Source of the DNA: Alphaproteobacteria bacterium
Lineage (GTDB): Bacteria; Pseudomonadota; Alphaproteobacteria; Reyranellales; Reyranellaceae
Assembly: GCA_017307275.1 (NCBI GenBank)
Contig: JAFKFK010000012.1
Coordinates: forward strand, 124,001 to 188,000
DNA: 64,000 bases
Reading direction: 5' to 3'
Part shown: piece after piece, positions 9,224 to 17,468 of the stretch
Layout: each line of letters begins with the position of its first letter
How positions within the stretch are numbered: the stretch's first letter is position 1
Program-made: the position numbers and the translations under genes
Notes under the pieces: model-generated
What the model was told of the DNA's origin: nothing
Database searches by the model: none
Seen by the model: the letters and a program-made list of their open reading frames with translations, nothing else

Positions 9224-9463
9224 ATGTCGACCCTGTCCAGCGTACGGGCATTTGCTCGTGCGGAAGCCCCCTCCTTCTCTGTTGGCCGCGCCGTGTCGCT
9301 GCTGGCGGGTGTGGTCGTGGTCGGGATCGAGAAAGCCATGACCCGAGCCGAGCTCTCCCGTTCGCGACGCCAACTCTCCCAGTTGGACGAGAGGCTCTTG
9401 CGGGACATTGGCATTGACCGGGCGACCGCACGCTTCGAAGCCAGCAAGGGCTACTGGAGCTAA
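9224..9463 (+). CDS. DUF1127 (YjiS-like) small protein
   Basis: A 79-residue basic protein. Its C-terminal half (SRRQLSQLDERLLRDIGI, then an EA pair) is the DUF1127 motif common in alpha- and gammaproteobacteria; longer members have been linked to RNA binding and to phosphate or stress responses. GGAG lies about seven bases before the ATG. The N-terminal half has a mildly hydrophobic stretch (VSLLAGVVVVGIEKA). A 6-bp inverted repeat (GCGCCT/AGGCGC, 9466-9480) just after the stop may be a weak terminator. Confidence 0.85.
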   Translation: MSTLSSVRAFARAEAPSFSVGRAVSLLAGVVVVGIEKAMTRAELSRSRRQLSQLDERLLRDIGIDRATARFEASKGYWS

Positions 9464-9635
9464 GCGCGCCTACTAGGCGCCGCTAGAAAACACGCCATTG
9501 ATCGTCGGAGGGACGAACTCTTTCCTCCGGTGATCTTTGCGTGCGTCGGGCCCTTCAAAAAATCGGACAAGCCTGTCGGCTTTCGGATCGGTCGTTCGTC
9601 CTAGGGACATTCGATCGCAATCCCGGAGTGCCGAC

Positions 9636-10502
9636 ATGCTGAAACACGTCCTCTTCCTGGCCGCGGCTCTGCTCGCGCCCATGGCTGCGCTTGCCCAGAG
9701 CAAACCCGGCAATGGCAAATACGCCGATATCGGAAGCCTCAAGCTCTACTATCAGCTTCACGGGCAGGCCCAGCCTCAATCCAAGAGCGTGCCGCTGGTG
9801 CTATTGCACGGCGGCTTTATGACCATCGAGGCCATGGGCCCGATTCTGCCGGCGCTGGCCAAGGACCGGCAGGTAATTGCGGTCGACCTCGAAGGTCACG
9901 GCCGCACCGTCGATCTCGACCGCCCGCTCAGCCTCGACCAGATGGCCACCGACATCGCGGCCCTCCTGAAACAGCTCGGGGTCGAGAAGGCCGATGTCCT
10001 GGGCTTCAGCATGGGCGGCGGCGTCGCCCTGCGCATTGCGGCCGCAGAGCCGCAGCTTGTCGCCAAGCTGGTGGTGATCTCCTCCCACCACAGGATGGAC
10101 GCCTACTACCCCTCCATCCGGGCCATGTGGCCGGGCATGACGGTCCAGGGCTTCACCGGCACGCCGATGGAGAAGGCCTATCTCGAGACCGCGCCCGATC
10201 CCAAGCGCTGGCCGATCTTCGTCGAGAAGATGAAAGCAATGATGCTCTCGTCGACCGACTGGCCCGACGCCAAGGTCCAGTCGATCAAGGCGCCGACCCT
10301 GCTGATCGCCGGCGATGCCGACCTGTTCCGGCCGGAATCGATGGTCGACCTGTTCCGGCTGCTGGGTGGCGCACGACCCGACGGCGGCATGGCGGGCCTG
10401 CCGGCCTCGCAGCTTGCCATCCTGCCGGGGGCGACCCATTTCAGCATTCTCTACCGCACCGACCTTCTGCTGCCGATCATCGTGCCGTTCTTGAACTCCT
10501 GA
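9636..10502 (+). CDS. Secreted alpha/beta-fold hydrolase
   Basis: A 288-residue hydrolase with a typical Sec signal peptide at its N-terminus (KHVLFLAAALLAPMAALAQ), which argues for the ATG at 9636 rather than upstream starts. The fold is supported by LVLLHGGFM (oxyanion HGG), the nucleophile elbow GFSMGGG, an acid in GDADLF and a C-terminal histidine in GATHF. It probably acts on an ester or lactone in the periplasm. The substrate is unknown. It stands alone between DUF1127 and ada, 172 bases after the former. Confidence 0.85.
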   Translation: MLKHVLFLAAALLAPMAALAQSKPGNGKYADIGSLKLYYQLHGQAQPQSKSVPLVLLHGGFMTIEAMGPILPALAKDRQVIAVDLEGHGRTVDLDRPLSLDQMATDIAALLKQLGVEKADVLGFSMGGGVALRIAAAEPQLVAKLVVISSHHRMDAYYPSIRAMWPGMTVQGFTGTPMEKAYLETAPDPKRWPIFVEKMKAMMLSSTDWPDAKVQSIKAPTLLIAGDADLFRPESMVDLFRLLGGARPDGGMAGLPASQLAILPGATHFSILYRTDLLLPIIVPFLNS

Positions 10503-10549
10503 CGGTTTCAGGGAGGGAATTGCCGGCCGACACCGGATAGAGCAGTTTG

Positions 10550-10580
10550 GGGTCATGGTGCTTTGATGGCGCCATGACCC
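10550..10580 (+). promoter_or_regulatory. Hairpin covering the ada start codon
   Basis: GGGTCATGGTGC (10550-10561) pairs with GCGCCATGACCC (10569-10580) around a seven-base loop. All 12 pairs form in RNA, with one G-U wobble. The ada ATG (10574-10576) lies inside the 3' arm. The element could fold in mRNA to hide the start codon, or serve as a DNA operator, perhaps for Ada itself. The inverted repeat is directly visible; the function is inferred. Confidence 0.5.
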
Positions 10581-11722
10581 AACACTCTCGCTCATTCCCA
10601 GCCGTGGCCCTCGCCACTCCAATCCTGCCCGACTTGGGCCTCCCCGACCCGGACACCTGCTGGCAGGCCGTCCAGCGGCGCGACCGGGCCTACAATGGCC
10701 GGTTCTGGTTCTCGGTGAAGACGACCGGGGTCTTTTGCCTGCCGTCGTGTGCGGCCCGACCGCCGCTGCGCGCCAATGTTGCCTTCCACGCCTCGCCTGA
10801 GGCCGCGGAGGCCGCGGGCTTCCGCCCCTGCAAACGCTGCAAGCCGCGCGACTGGCGGGCCGATGTGGGCCTCAGCCGGCCGGTGGCGCGCGCCTGCGAG
10901 CTGTTCGATGCCGGGTTCAACGAGGGCGACACCGACAGCCCCCCGTCGCTGGCCGAAGTCGCCCGCAAGGTCGGCCTGTCGAGCGGTGCGCTAAGCAAGC
11001 GCTTCCTGGCCGAGCTGGGTGTCAATCCGCGCGACTGGCTGATCGCCCGCAAGCGCGAGCGCTTCCGCCGCGCCCTGCGCGACGGCTCCAGCGTCGCCGA
11101 CGCGATCTATGGCGCGGGCTACGGCTCGCCCAGCCGTGTCTACGAAAGCAGTGACCGGGCATTGGGCATGACGCCTGCGACCTATGCCAAGGGCGGCGCC
11201 GGTGCGCACATCGACTACACCACCGTCGACTCCGACTATGGCCGCGTCCTGGTGGCGGCGACGCAGAAGGGCATTGCCGCAGTCTTCCTGGGCGACGACG
11301 ACCGGACGCTGGAGAAAAGCCTGAAGCAGGACTTCCCGGCCGCCGAGATCGAACGCGACGACGCGGGCCTGAGCGCGAGGGTCAAGGGCGTGCTGTCGCG
11401 GCTCTATGGCCGCAAGCCGTCGGCGCTCGACGCCCCCGACGTGCCGCTCGACATCGTGGGTACGGCCTTCCAGTGGAAGGTCTGGAAGGCACTGACCGAG
11501 ATCCCGGCCGGCGAAACCCGAACCTATGGCGAGATCGCCCGCCATATCGGCGAGCCCAAGTCGGCCCGCGCGGTCGGACGTGCCTGCGCCACCAACCAGG
11601 CTGCCGTGGTCATTCCCTGCCATCGCGCCGTTGGCGCGAGCGGCGCCCTTACGGGCTATCGCTGGGGCGTCTCCCGCAAGGAACGGCTCCTGGCCGAGGA
11701 ACGACGGCGCAGCAGCAAATAG
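10574..11722 (+). CDS. ada: Ada: methyl-sensing activator and O6-methylguanine-DNA methyltransferase
   Basis: A 382-residue protein with the three Ada modules in order. First is the zinc/methylphosphotriester domain with TTGVFCLPSC and CKRC (Cys55, Cys59, Cys86, Cys89). An AraC-type HTH follows (about 95-200). Last is the methyltransferase domain with active-site VIPCHRAVG (Cys349). It transfers methyl groups from damaged DNA to its own cysteines and, once methylated, activates repair genes. The ATG is preferred to a TTG at 10547, although it lies inside a strong hairpin and lacks a clear ribosome-binding site. The 3' end overlaps the convergent Smr gene by 67 bases. No alkA or alkB neighbour is present. 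Confidence 0.92.
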   Translation: MTQHSRSFPAVALATPILPDLGLPDPDTCWQAVQRRDRAYNGRFWFSVKTTGVFCLPSCAARPPLRANVAFHASPEAAEAAGFRPCKRCKPRDWRADVGLSRPVARACELFDAGFNEGDTDSPPSLAEVARKVGLSSGALSKRFLAELGVNPRDWLIARKRERFRRALRDGSSVADAIYGAGYGSPSRVYESSDRALGMTPATYAKGGAGAHIDYTTVDSDYGRVLVAATQKGIAAVFLGDDDRTLEKSLKQDFPAAEIERDDAGLSARVKGVLSRLYGRKPSALDAPDVPLDIVGTAFQWKVWKALTEIPAGETRTYGEIARHIGEPKSARAVGRACATNQAAVVIPCHRAVGASGALTGYRWGVSRKERLLAEERRRSSK

Positions 11723-12240
11723 AAAGCGCCGCTGCCGCCATGGTGGGCATGGGCGGATCGTACCGCCCGCACATAAGCCCGATTGTCGGCGCGGTTCAGC
11801 CAGCCCACGAATTCCGACCGGATGCGGCCGCCGATCAGGCGGCCGCTTTCCTTGCGCAGCCCCTTCCCCGTCACGATCAGCACCACTCTGAGGTCCCGGT
11901 CGGCCGCTCGAGAGAGGAACCGGCCGACGGCCTGCTCTGCCGCTGCGAGCGTCATGCCGTGCAGGTCGAGCGAGGCCTCGGGCGACAGCCGGCGTCGAGA
12001 CAGGGCGCGTGAAACATCCCGGTCGAATGTCCGGTCGTCGGTGCTGAGCTCCGGCACCTTTGCCGCCCTAAGCGACGCTGCAGGGAGAGACCTTGCCCTG
12101 GGCTTTGCAGGTCCCTCGGCCTTTGGCTTCGGAACGACACGCGTAACAGGGCTCGCGGTCCGCCGCTTCTTGTCGAGCGGTTTCACGTCGGCCATCGCCG
12201 CGGCGAAAAGGTCGGCGTCTTTGACCGTATGATTGCCCAT
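11656..12240 (-). CDS. Smr-domain protein
   Basis: A 194-residue protein with a charged, proline- and lysine-rich N-terminus (1-70) and a C-terminal Smr (small MutS-related) domain marked by LDLHGMTLAAAEQAV (91-105), LIVTGKG (121-127) and HHGGSGAFYLLLR. Smr domains are nicking or structure-specific endonucleases, or RNA-binding modules. The ATG at 12240 is preferred. A longer frame to 12318 would run into the divergent TPR gene. Its last 67 bases are antisense to the end of ada, which may link expression of the two repair-type genes. Confidence 0.85.
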   Translation of the reverse strand: MGNHTVKDADLFAAAMADVKPLDKKRRTASPVTRVVPKPKAEGPAKPRARSLPAASLRAAKVPELSTDDRTFDRDVSRALSRRRLSPEASLDLHGMTLAAAEQAVGRFLSRAADRDLRVVLIVTGKGLRKESGRLIGGRIRSEFVGWLNRADNRAYVRAVRSAHAHHGGSGAFYLLLRRRSSARSRSLRETPQR

Positions 12241-12289
12241 GGGGGTTTTCGTGTAGCCTTGCCCGTGAGGCGGGTCTACACAGCCAGCC

Positions 12290-13645
12290 ATGGCCATCGC
12301 TCCCCCTCCTCGGCCCAACGCCCAACCTCAACCCGACCCCGATCTGCAGACCGGACTGCAGTTCTTGCGCGCAGGCTGGTTCGATCGCGCCGAGCCGCTG
12401 TTTCGCAACGCCTTGGGTCGTCACGGCGAACGGCCCGACATCCTTCACTATCTCGCGGTCTGCCTGTCGCAACGCGGTGCCCTGCAGGAAGCAGAAGGCC
12501 TGTGGCGCAAGGCCGTGGCGAAGGACCCCAGGGAGCCGATGCTGCTCTACAATCTCGGCCTGGTTTCGCGCCGGCTGGGTAACCTCGATGAAGCAGCACG
12601 CCGTTTCCGCGACACCATCCGCCAGGCACCGGCCCATGTCGAAGCGCGCCTGGCGCTGGCTTCGATCCATATGGATCAGGAACGCTATGCTGCCGCCGAG
12701 CGCGAGCTCTCGGAGTTCGTGAGCAACGTCGACCGCGCCATCAACGAGCACCAGGGCGAGGCACTGAAGCCGCTGCAGGCCCGTGCCCGCAACATGCTGG
12801 GTTATGCGCTCTATCGTCTGAACCAGACCTCCGCGGCGATCGAGGTTCTGGACATGGCACTGGCCGACGCGGGCGAGGACGCCGCCCGTCGTGGTCAGAT
12901 CCTGGGCGACCGGGCGCTGGCGCTTGCCGCGCTCGGCCATCACGACGAAGCCATCGCCGAGGTCGGCCGGGCTCTCGAACTGGCTCCCTCGAGCCCCACG
13001 ATCAACCACGCGCTGGGCTACATCCTGCATTTCGCAGGCCGTCCGAGCGACGCGATCCCACCGATCCAGAAGGCATTGGAGCTCGACCCGACTTTCGGCC
13101 CCGGCTACCGCACCCTGGCGCTCGCGCAGGCGGCCGCCGGCAAGGCCGACCAGGCGATCGAAGTGCTGAAGCAGCTCATTGCGCGCAATCCAGCAGACCG
13201 CCACGCCGTGCTGCAGCTTTCCATCATCCATATCGAGGCCAAGCGCTTCGAGGAGGCGCTGGCGGTGCTGGCAGCCTATCTGAAGGTCGTGCCGCGCGAT
13301 CCCCGCGCCCTCAATAACGAAGGCTTGGCTCTGCTCGGCCTGGAACGTTTCGACGATGCGCGCCGGGCGCTGAAGCGCGCCGCCAAGGCAGCGCCGGACG
13401 ATCCCTTCGTGCTCACCAATTTTGGCCGCGCGCTGGTCGCGCTGGGCCGTGCGGCCGAGGCCAAGACGCATCACGAGCATGCGTTGCGTGTCCTGCCGGG
13501 AGATGCCCGTCTGCTGGTCAACTACGGCCTCTGTCTTGCCGCCCTCGGTGAGCGCGACAAGGCACGCGAGACGCTGGACGCCGCGCTGGCCGCCAATCCC
13601 GACAACGACGAGGCGCTGCTGGCGCGCGCCGAACTCGATCAGTAA
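12290..13645 (+). CDS. Tetratricopeptide-repeat protein
   Basis: A 451-residue protein made almost wholly of TPR helix pairs (about eleven). Typical units are LLYNLGLVSRRLGNLDEAA, INHALGYILHFAGRPSDAI and ALNNEGLALLGLERFDDA. There is no signal peptide and no catalytic domain, so it is probably a cytoplasmic scaffold for protein contacts. It is divergent from the Smr gene (49 bases between starts) and lies 24 bases before yggS, so it may head an operon with yggS and fpg. The partner protein cannot be deduced. Confidence 0.85.
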   Translation: MAIAPPPRPNAQPQPDPDLQTGLQFLRAGWFDRAEPLFRNALGRHGERPDILHYLAVCLSQRGALQEAEGLWRKAVAKDPREPMLLYNLGLVSRRLGNLDEAARRFRDTIRQAPAHVEARLALASIHMDQERYAAAERELSEFVSNVDRAINEHQGEALKPLQARARNMLGYALYRLNQTSAAIEVLDMALADAGEDAARRGQILGDRALALAALGHHDEAIAEVGRALELAPSSPTINHALGYILHFAGRPSDAIPPIQKALELDPTFGPGYRTLALAQAAAGKADQAIEVLKQLIARNPADRHAVLQLSIIHIEAKRFEEALAVLAAYLKVVPRDPRALNNEGLALLGLERFDDARRALKRAAKAAPDDPFVLTNFGRALVALGRAAEAKTHHEHALRVLPGDARLLVNYGLCLAALGERDKARETLDAALAANPDNDEALLARAELDQ

Positions 13646-13669
13646 GCGCAGCGTGATGGGTGCAGGGCA

Positions 13670-14353
13670 ATGAGTGCAGGGGCTGACCGTCTGGCGGAGG
13701 TATCCCGCCACATCGCCGAGGCGGCTCAGGCCGCCAATCGCAACCCGGCCGATGTCACCCTGGTGGCCGTCTCCAAGACGCATGGCGCCGACCGCGTGCG
13801 CGAACTGCTCGAGGTCGGCCATCGCGTGTTCGGCGAGAACCGCGTGCAGGAAGCGCAGGGCAAGTTCCCAGAGCTCAAGGCCGCCTGGCCCGATCTCGAG
13901 CTGCACCTGATCGGCCCCCTTCAGACCAACAAGGCCCGCGACGCCGTCGAATTGTTCGACATCATACAGTCGGTCGATCGCGAGAAGCTGGCGACGGCGT
14001 TAGTCAAGGAGATGGACCGGCTGGGTCGCCGGCCGGCTTGCTATATCCAGGTCAATACCGGCGAGGAGCCGCAGAAGGCCGGCATCCTGCCCAAGGACCT
14101 CGATACCTTCGTCGCAGCTTGCCGTGACCAATACCAACTGCCCCTCGTCGGGCTGATGTGCATTCCGCCGGTCGACGAGGAGCCGGCGCTGCACTTCGCC
14201 CTGCTGGCCAAGATGGCCGCCCGAAACGGCCTCACCAAGCTCAGCATGGGCATGAGCGCCGACTACGAAACGGCGGTACGGTTGGGCGCCACACATGTCC
14301 GCGTCGGCAGTGCGCTTTTCGGCGCGCGGCCTCCTTTGCCCGTGCATGCCTGA
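13670..14353 (+). CDS. yggS: YggS-family PLP homeostasis protein
   Basis: A 227-residue single-domain TIM barrel of the PLPBP/YggS family, which binds pyridoxal phosphate and buffers its level, affecting amino-acid pools. The PLP lysine is Lys36 in LVAVSKTHG. Further family motifs are FGENRVQEAQGK, HLIGPLQTNKA, LVGLMCIPP and LSMGMSADYETAVRLGATHVR (in part), ending with VGSALFG. The length is normal. Its stop overlaps the start of fpg by eight bases. Confidence 0.93.
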   Translation: MSAGADRLAEVSRHIAEAAQAANRNPADVTLVAVSKTHGADRVRELLEVGHRVFGENRVQEAQGKFPELKAAWPDLELHLIGPLQTNKARDAVELFDIIQSVDREKLATALVKEMDRLGRRPACYIQVNTGEEPQKAGILPKDLDTFVAACRDQYQLPLVGLMCIPPVDEEPALHFALLAKMAARNGLTKLSMGMSADYETAVRLGATHVRVGSALFGARPPLPVHA

Positions 14354-15185
14354 GCTTCCCGAGGTCGAGACCGTCCGACGAGGGTTGCTGCCGCGGCTGG
14401 TCGGCCGGCGCATCGTCCGGCTGCAACAGCGCCGACGTGATCTCAGGGTGCCCTTGCCGGCGAAGTTCGCCAGCCGGGTCGAAGGCCGCACCGTGCGCGC
14501 CATCGATCGGCGCGCCAAGTATCTGCTGATCCGCCTCGACGACGGCCAGACCCTGATAGCCCATCTCGGCATGTCGGGACGCATGACCCTGCACGATGCG
14601 GCAAGTGCTGCCAGCCATCCTCTCGACCGGCATGACCATGTCGTGTTCGACGTCGACGACGGCTGGCAGGTTCGTTTCAACGACGCTCGCCGCTTCGGCC
14701 TGATGCTGCTGGTCGCCGACGATGCAGTCCCCCAGCACAAGCTCTTCAAGGGGCTGGGGCCCGAGCCGTTGGACGCTGCATTCGACGGCACCGTTCTCGC
14801 GATGCGTCTCGCGGGCCGCAAGACGCCGATCAAGGCCGCCTTGCTCGATCAGAAGACACTGGTCGGGGTAGGCAACATCTACGCCTGCGAAGCTCTGTTC
14901 CTGGCAGGCATCTCGCCACGACGATCTGCACACACTGTGCAAGGCGAGCGCGCAGGCCGCCTCGTCGAGGCGATCAAGCGCGTGCTCAACCGTTCGATCG
15001 AGGACGGTGGCTCGACGCTACGCGATCATATCCAGCCCGGTGGCGAGCTCGGCTATTTCCAGACCCGCTTCAATGTCTACGACCGTGCCGGCATTGCCTG
15101 TCCGACACGCGGTTGCGGCCGGACCGTCAAGCGGCTCGTGCAGGCCGGCCGCTCGACCTTCTATTGCGCCCACTGCCAGCGCTAG
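14346..15185 (+). CDS. mutM: Formamidopyrimidine-DNA glycosylase
   Basis: A 279-residue base-excision repair enzyme that removes 8-oxoguanine and formamidopyrimidines and nicks the site. Pro2-Glu3 of [13 protein letters not shown] supply the catalytic amine and acid. The zinc-less helix-two-turn-helix region ([16 protein letters not shown]) and a C-terminal zinc finger with four cysteines (CPTRGC, then YCAHC) are present; the wider first cysteine pair is, as I recall, usual in alphaproteobacteria. The ATG at 14346 is fixed by the MPELPE motif and overlaps yggS. Confidence 0.95.
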   Translation: MPELPEVETVRRGLLPRLVGRRIVRLQQRRRDLRVPLPAKFASRVEGRTVRAIDRRAKYLLIRLDDGQTLIAHLGMSGRMTLHDAASAASHPLDRHDHVVFDVDDGWQVRFNDARRFGLMLLVADDAVPQHKLFKGLGPEPLDAAFDGTVLAMRLAGRKTPIKAALLDQKTLVGVGNIYACEALFLAGISPRRSAHTVQGERAGRLVEAIKRVLNRSIEDGGSTLRDHIQPGGELGYFQTRFNVYDRAGIACPTRGCGRTVKRLVQAGRSTFYCAHCQR

Positions 15186-15219
15186 CTTAAGTGCGGTCGA
15201 CACGCGAGGAGGAGATCCA

Positions 15220-16002
<783 letters not shown>

Positions 16003-16021
16003 TTGCGCGGTTTTGGCCCGC

Positions 16022-16050
16022 TTGACCCGCCTTGCCACGGCCCGTATAAG
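16022..16050 (+). promoter_or_regulatory. Sigma-70 promoter of rpsT
   Basis: TTGACC (16022-16027) and TATAAG (16045-16050) are separated by exactly 17 bases, an excellent housekeeping promoter. The expected start lies near 16057, about 22 bases before the rpsT ATG. Confidence 0.7.
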
Positions 16051-16078
16051 CGCGCCCTTCCGAGGGAAAGAGGATTAA

Positions 16079-16342
16079 ATGGCGAATCACAAGTCGGCCG
16101 AGAAGCGCGCCCGCCAGACCAAGCGCCGCACCGCCGTGAATACGGCCCGCCGCAGCCGCGTGCGCGGCTCGATCAAGAAGGTCGAAGAAGCGATCAAGAC
16201 GGGTGACCAGAAGGCCGCCCAGGAAGCGCTGCGCGCCGCGCAGCCGGAGATCCAGCGTGGCGCTCTCAAGCGCATCGTTACGAAGAATGCCGCAGCCCGC
16301 CGCGTGTCTCGTCTCTCCGCACGCATCAAGGCGATGGCCTGA
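16079..16342 (+). CDS. rpsT: 30S ribosomal protein S20
   Basis: An 87-residue, very basic helical protein beginning MANHKSAEKRARQ, the invariant start of S20, which binds 16S rRNA early in small-subunit assembly. Length and composition are typical. AGAGGA lies just before the ATG at 16079. It has its own strong promoter and is closed by an intrinsic terminator. It stands upstream of dnaA, as in many alphaproteobacteria, but here with a rhodanese gene in between. Confidence 0.97.
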   Translation: MANHKSAEKRARQTKRRTAVNTARRSRVRGSIKKVEEAIKTGDQKAAQEALRAAQPEIQRGALKRIVTKNAAARRVSRLSARIKAMA

Positions 16343-16373
16343 TCTTTTCCGCACTCGGAATTCAGAGAAAGTG

Positions 16374-16406
16374 AACGCCGCTCTTACGAGCGGCGTTTTC
16401 TTTTTT
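16374..16406 (+). terminator. Intrinsic terminator of rpsT
   Basis: AACGCCGCTC-TTAC-GAGCGGCGTT is a perfect 10-bp stem with a four-base loop, followed by TTCTTTTTT. It begins 31 bases after the rpsT stop. Confidence 0.9.
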
Positions 16407-16932
16407 CCGAACATCTTCGAAAGATTCTCGTCGAATATTTTTTTGCCGCTTTGCGACAATGAATGTTTGGTCGTTGATTGGCCGAACGACATACGATTCG
16501 GATTTATCGGATGAGCTACGCTCGACGGCGCTAGATGTTGAGAGACGCATCGCGTTGAACGTCGAGGAGAATCGGATCGCAACACTTGTCAATCGACTCA
16601 CCTCGCGAAGAGACTGAATAGCGTGCGAGCTTCAGGGTGTGAATCGTTTGCGCACACGAGGGAGTCTGGATAAGAGTCGGCCCATCGCGAAGGGGCGTGG
16701 GGCGCTGCAACGCGAGCCAGATGGAGACGAGGGGATTCCTCTCCATCGATGAGACGAACGAGGGAGACAGAACCACAACGTTTCGCAGGCTCGACGATAG
16801 AATGATGAAGCGTCCCTCGAGTGACGCTCACTGAAAATTTCTTCGTTGTTCTTGCCGCGTTGTGTGTGTGTCGCCTTTGATCGCTGGCTCGTATGGCTGC
16901 GCCTCGTTTCGGTTAACAACGAGCGGGGGGCC
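16407..16932. other. Non-coding stretch between rpsT and the rhodanese gene
   Basis: No credible gene lies in these roughly 526 bases. The first part is A+T-rich (a run of seven T near 16430). One near-match to a DnaA box occurs (TCTGGATAA, 16665-16673, one mismatch to the complement of TTATCCACA), and there is an imperfect hairpin at 16721-16746. The end must contain the promoter for the rhodanese gene and perhaps dnaA. It could be part of the replication origin, but a cluster of DnaA boxes is not visible. Confidence 0.5.
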
Positions 16933-17397
16933 ATGCCGACAGACCACAAGATCGCTGGCACATATGAGGTCTCCGCCGCCACCGGTTATGCTGGCGACGT
17001 AGCGCCGACGGTGGCCTGGAAGATTCTCAGCGAACACAAGGACGCCGTACTGATCGACGTTCGCACTCGTCCCGAGTGGAACTTCGTCGGCCTGCCCGAC
17101 CTCACCGCGCTCGACAAGAAGCCGACGCTGGTCGAGTGGCAGGTCTTTCCGAGCATGCAGCCAAATCCGGAATTCGTTGCCGCACTCTCGGGTGCGTTGG
17201 CGGACAAGTCGGCGCCGCTGCTCTTTCTCTGTAGGAGTGGGGCTCGATCGGCCGCGGCGGCGAAAGCCATGACCGCGGCCGGCTACAGTACGTGTCTCAA
17301 TGTGGCAGACGGCTTCGAGGGGCCCCTGGATGCGCAGGCCAAGCGCGGCGCGACAGGGGGTTGGAAGGCAGCGGGACTTCCCTGGAGACAAACGTGA
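16933..17397 (+). CDS. Rhodanese-like domain protein
   Basis: A 154-residue single-domain rhodanese. The core VLIDVRTRPEW and the active-site loop FLCRSGARSAAAA (nucleophilic cysteine) are intact, so sulfur transfer is plausible. A tail (GFEGPLD, then GGWKAAGLPWRQ) is usual in this subgroup of free-standing rhodaneses. It starts at ATG 16933 after a GGGGGG-rich ribosome-binding region. It sits 71 bases before dnaA on the same strand and may be co-transcribed with it. The physiological acceptor is unknown. Confidence 0.88.
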   Translation: MPTDHKIAGTYEVSAATGYAGDVAPTVAWKILSEHKDAVLIDVRTRPEWNFVGLPDLTALDKKPTLVEWQVFPSMQPNPEFVAALSGALADKSAPLLFLCRSGARSAAAAKAMTAAGYSTCLNVADGFEGPLDAQAKRGATGGWKAAGLPWRQT

Positions 17398-17468
17398 ATC
17401 GAATCCAAGCGCCGATACAAGGCAACAAGAACACAACATACGAAGACAATAGTGTGGTGGGGGCAAAT

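Noticed and set aside
10547..10573. TTG start for ada nine codons upstream
   Set aside because: The extra residues are not part of the Ada domain and TTG is rare; kept only as an alternative.
12068..13906. 612-residue frame opposite the TPR and yggS genes
   Set aside because: No domain content; both plus-strand genes are clear.
16407..16932. Replication origin next to dnaA
   Set aside because: Only one near-match DnaA box and no clear unwinding element plus box cluster; not strong enough to call.
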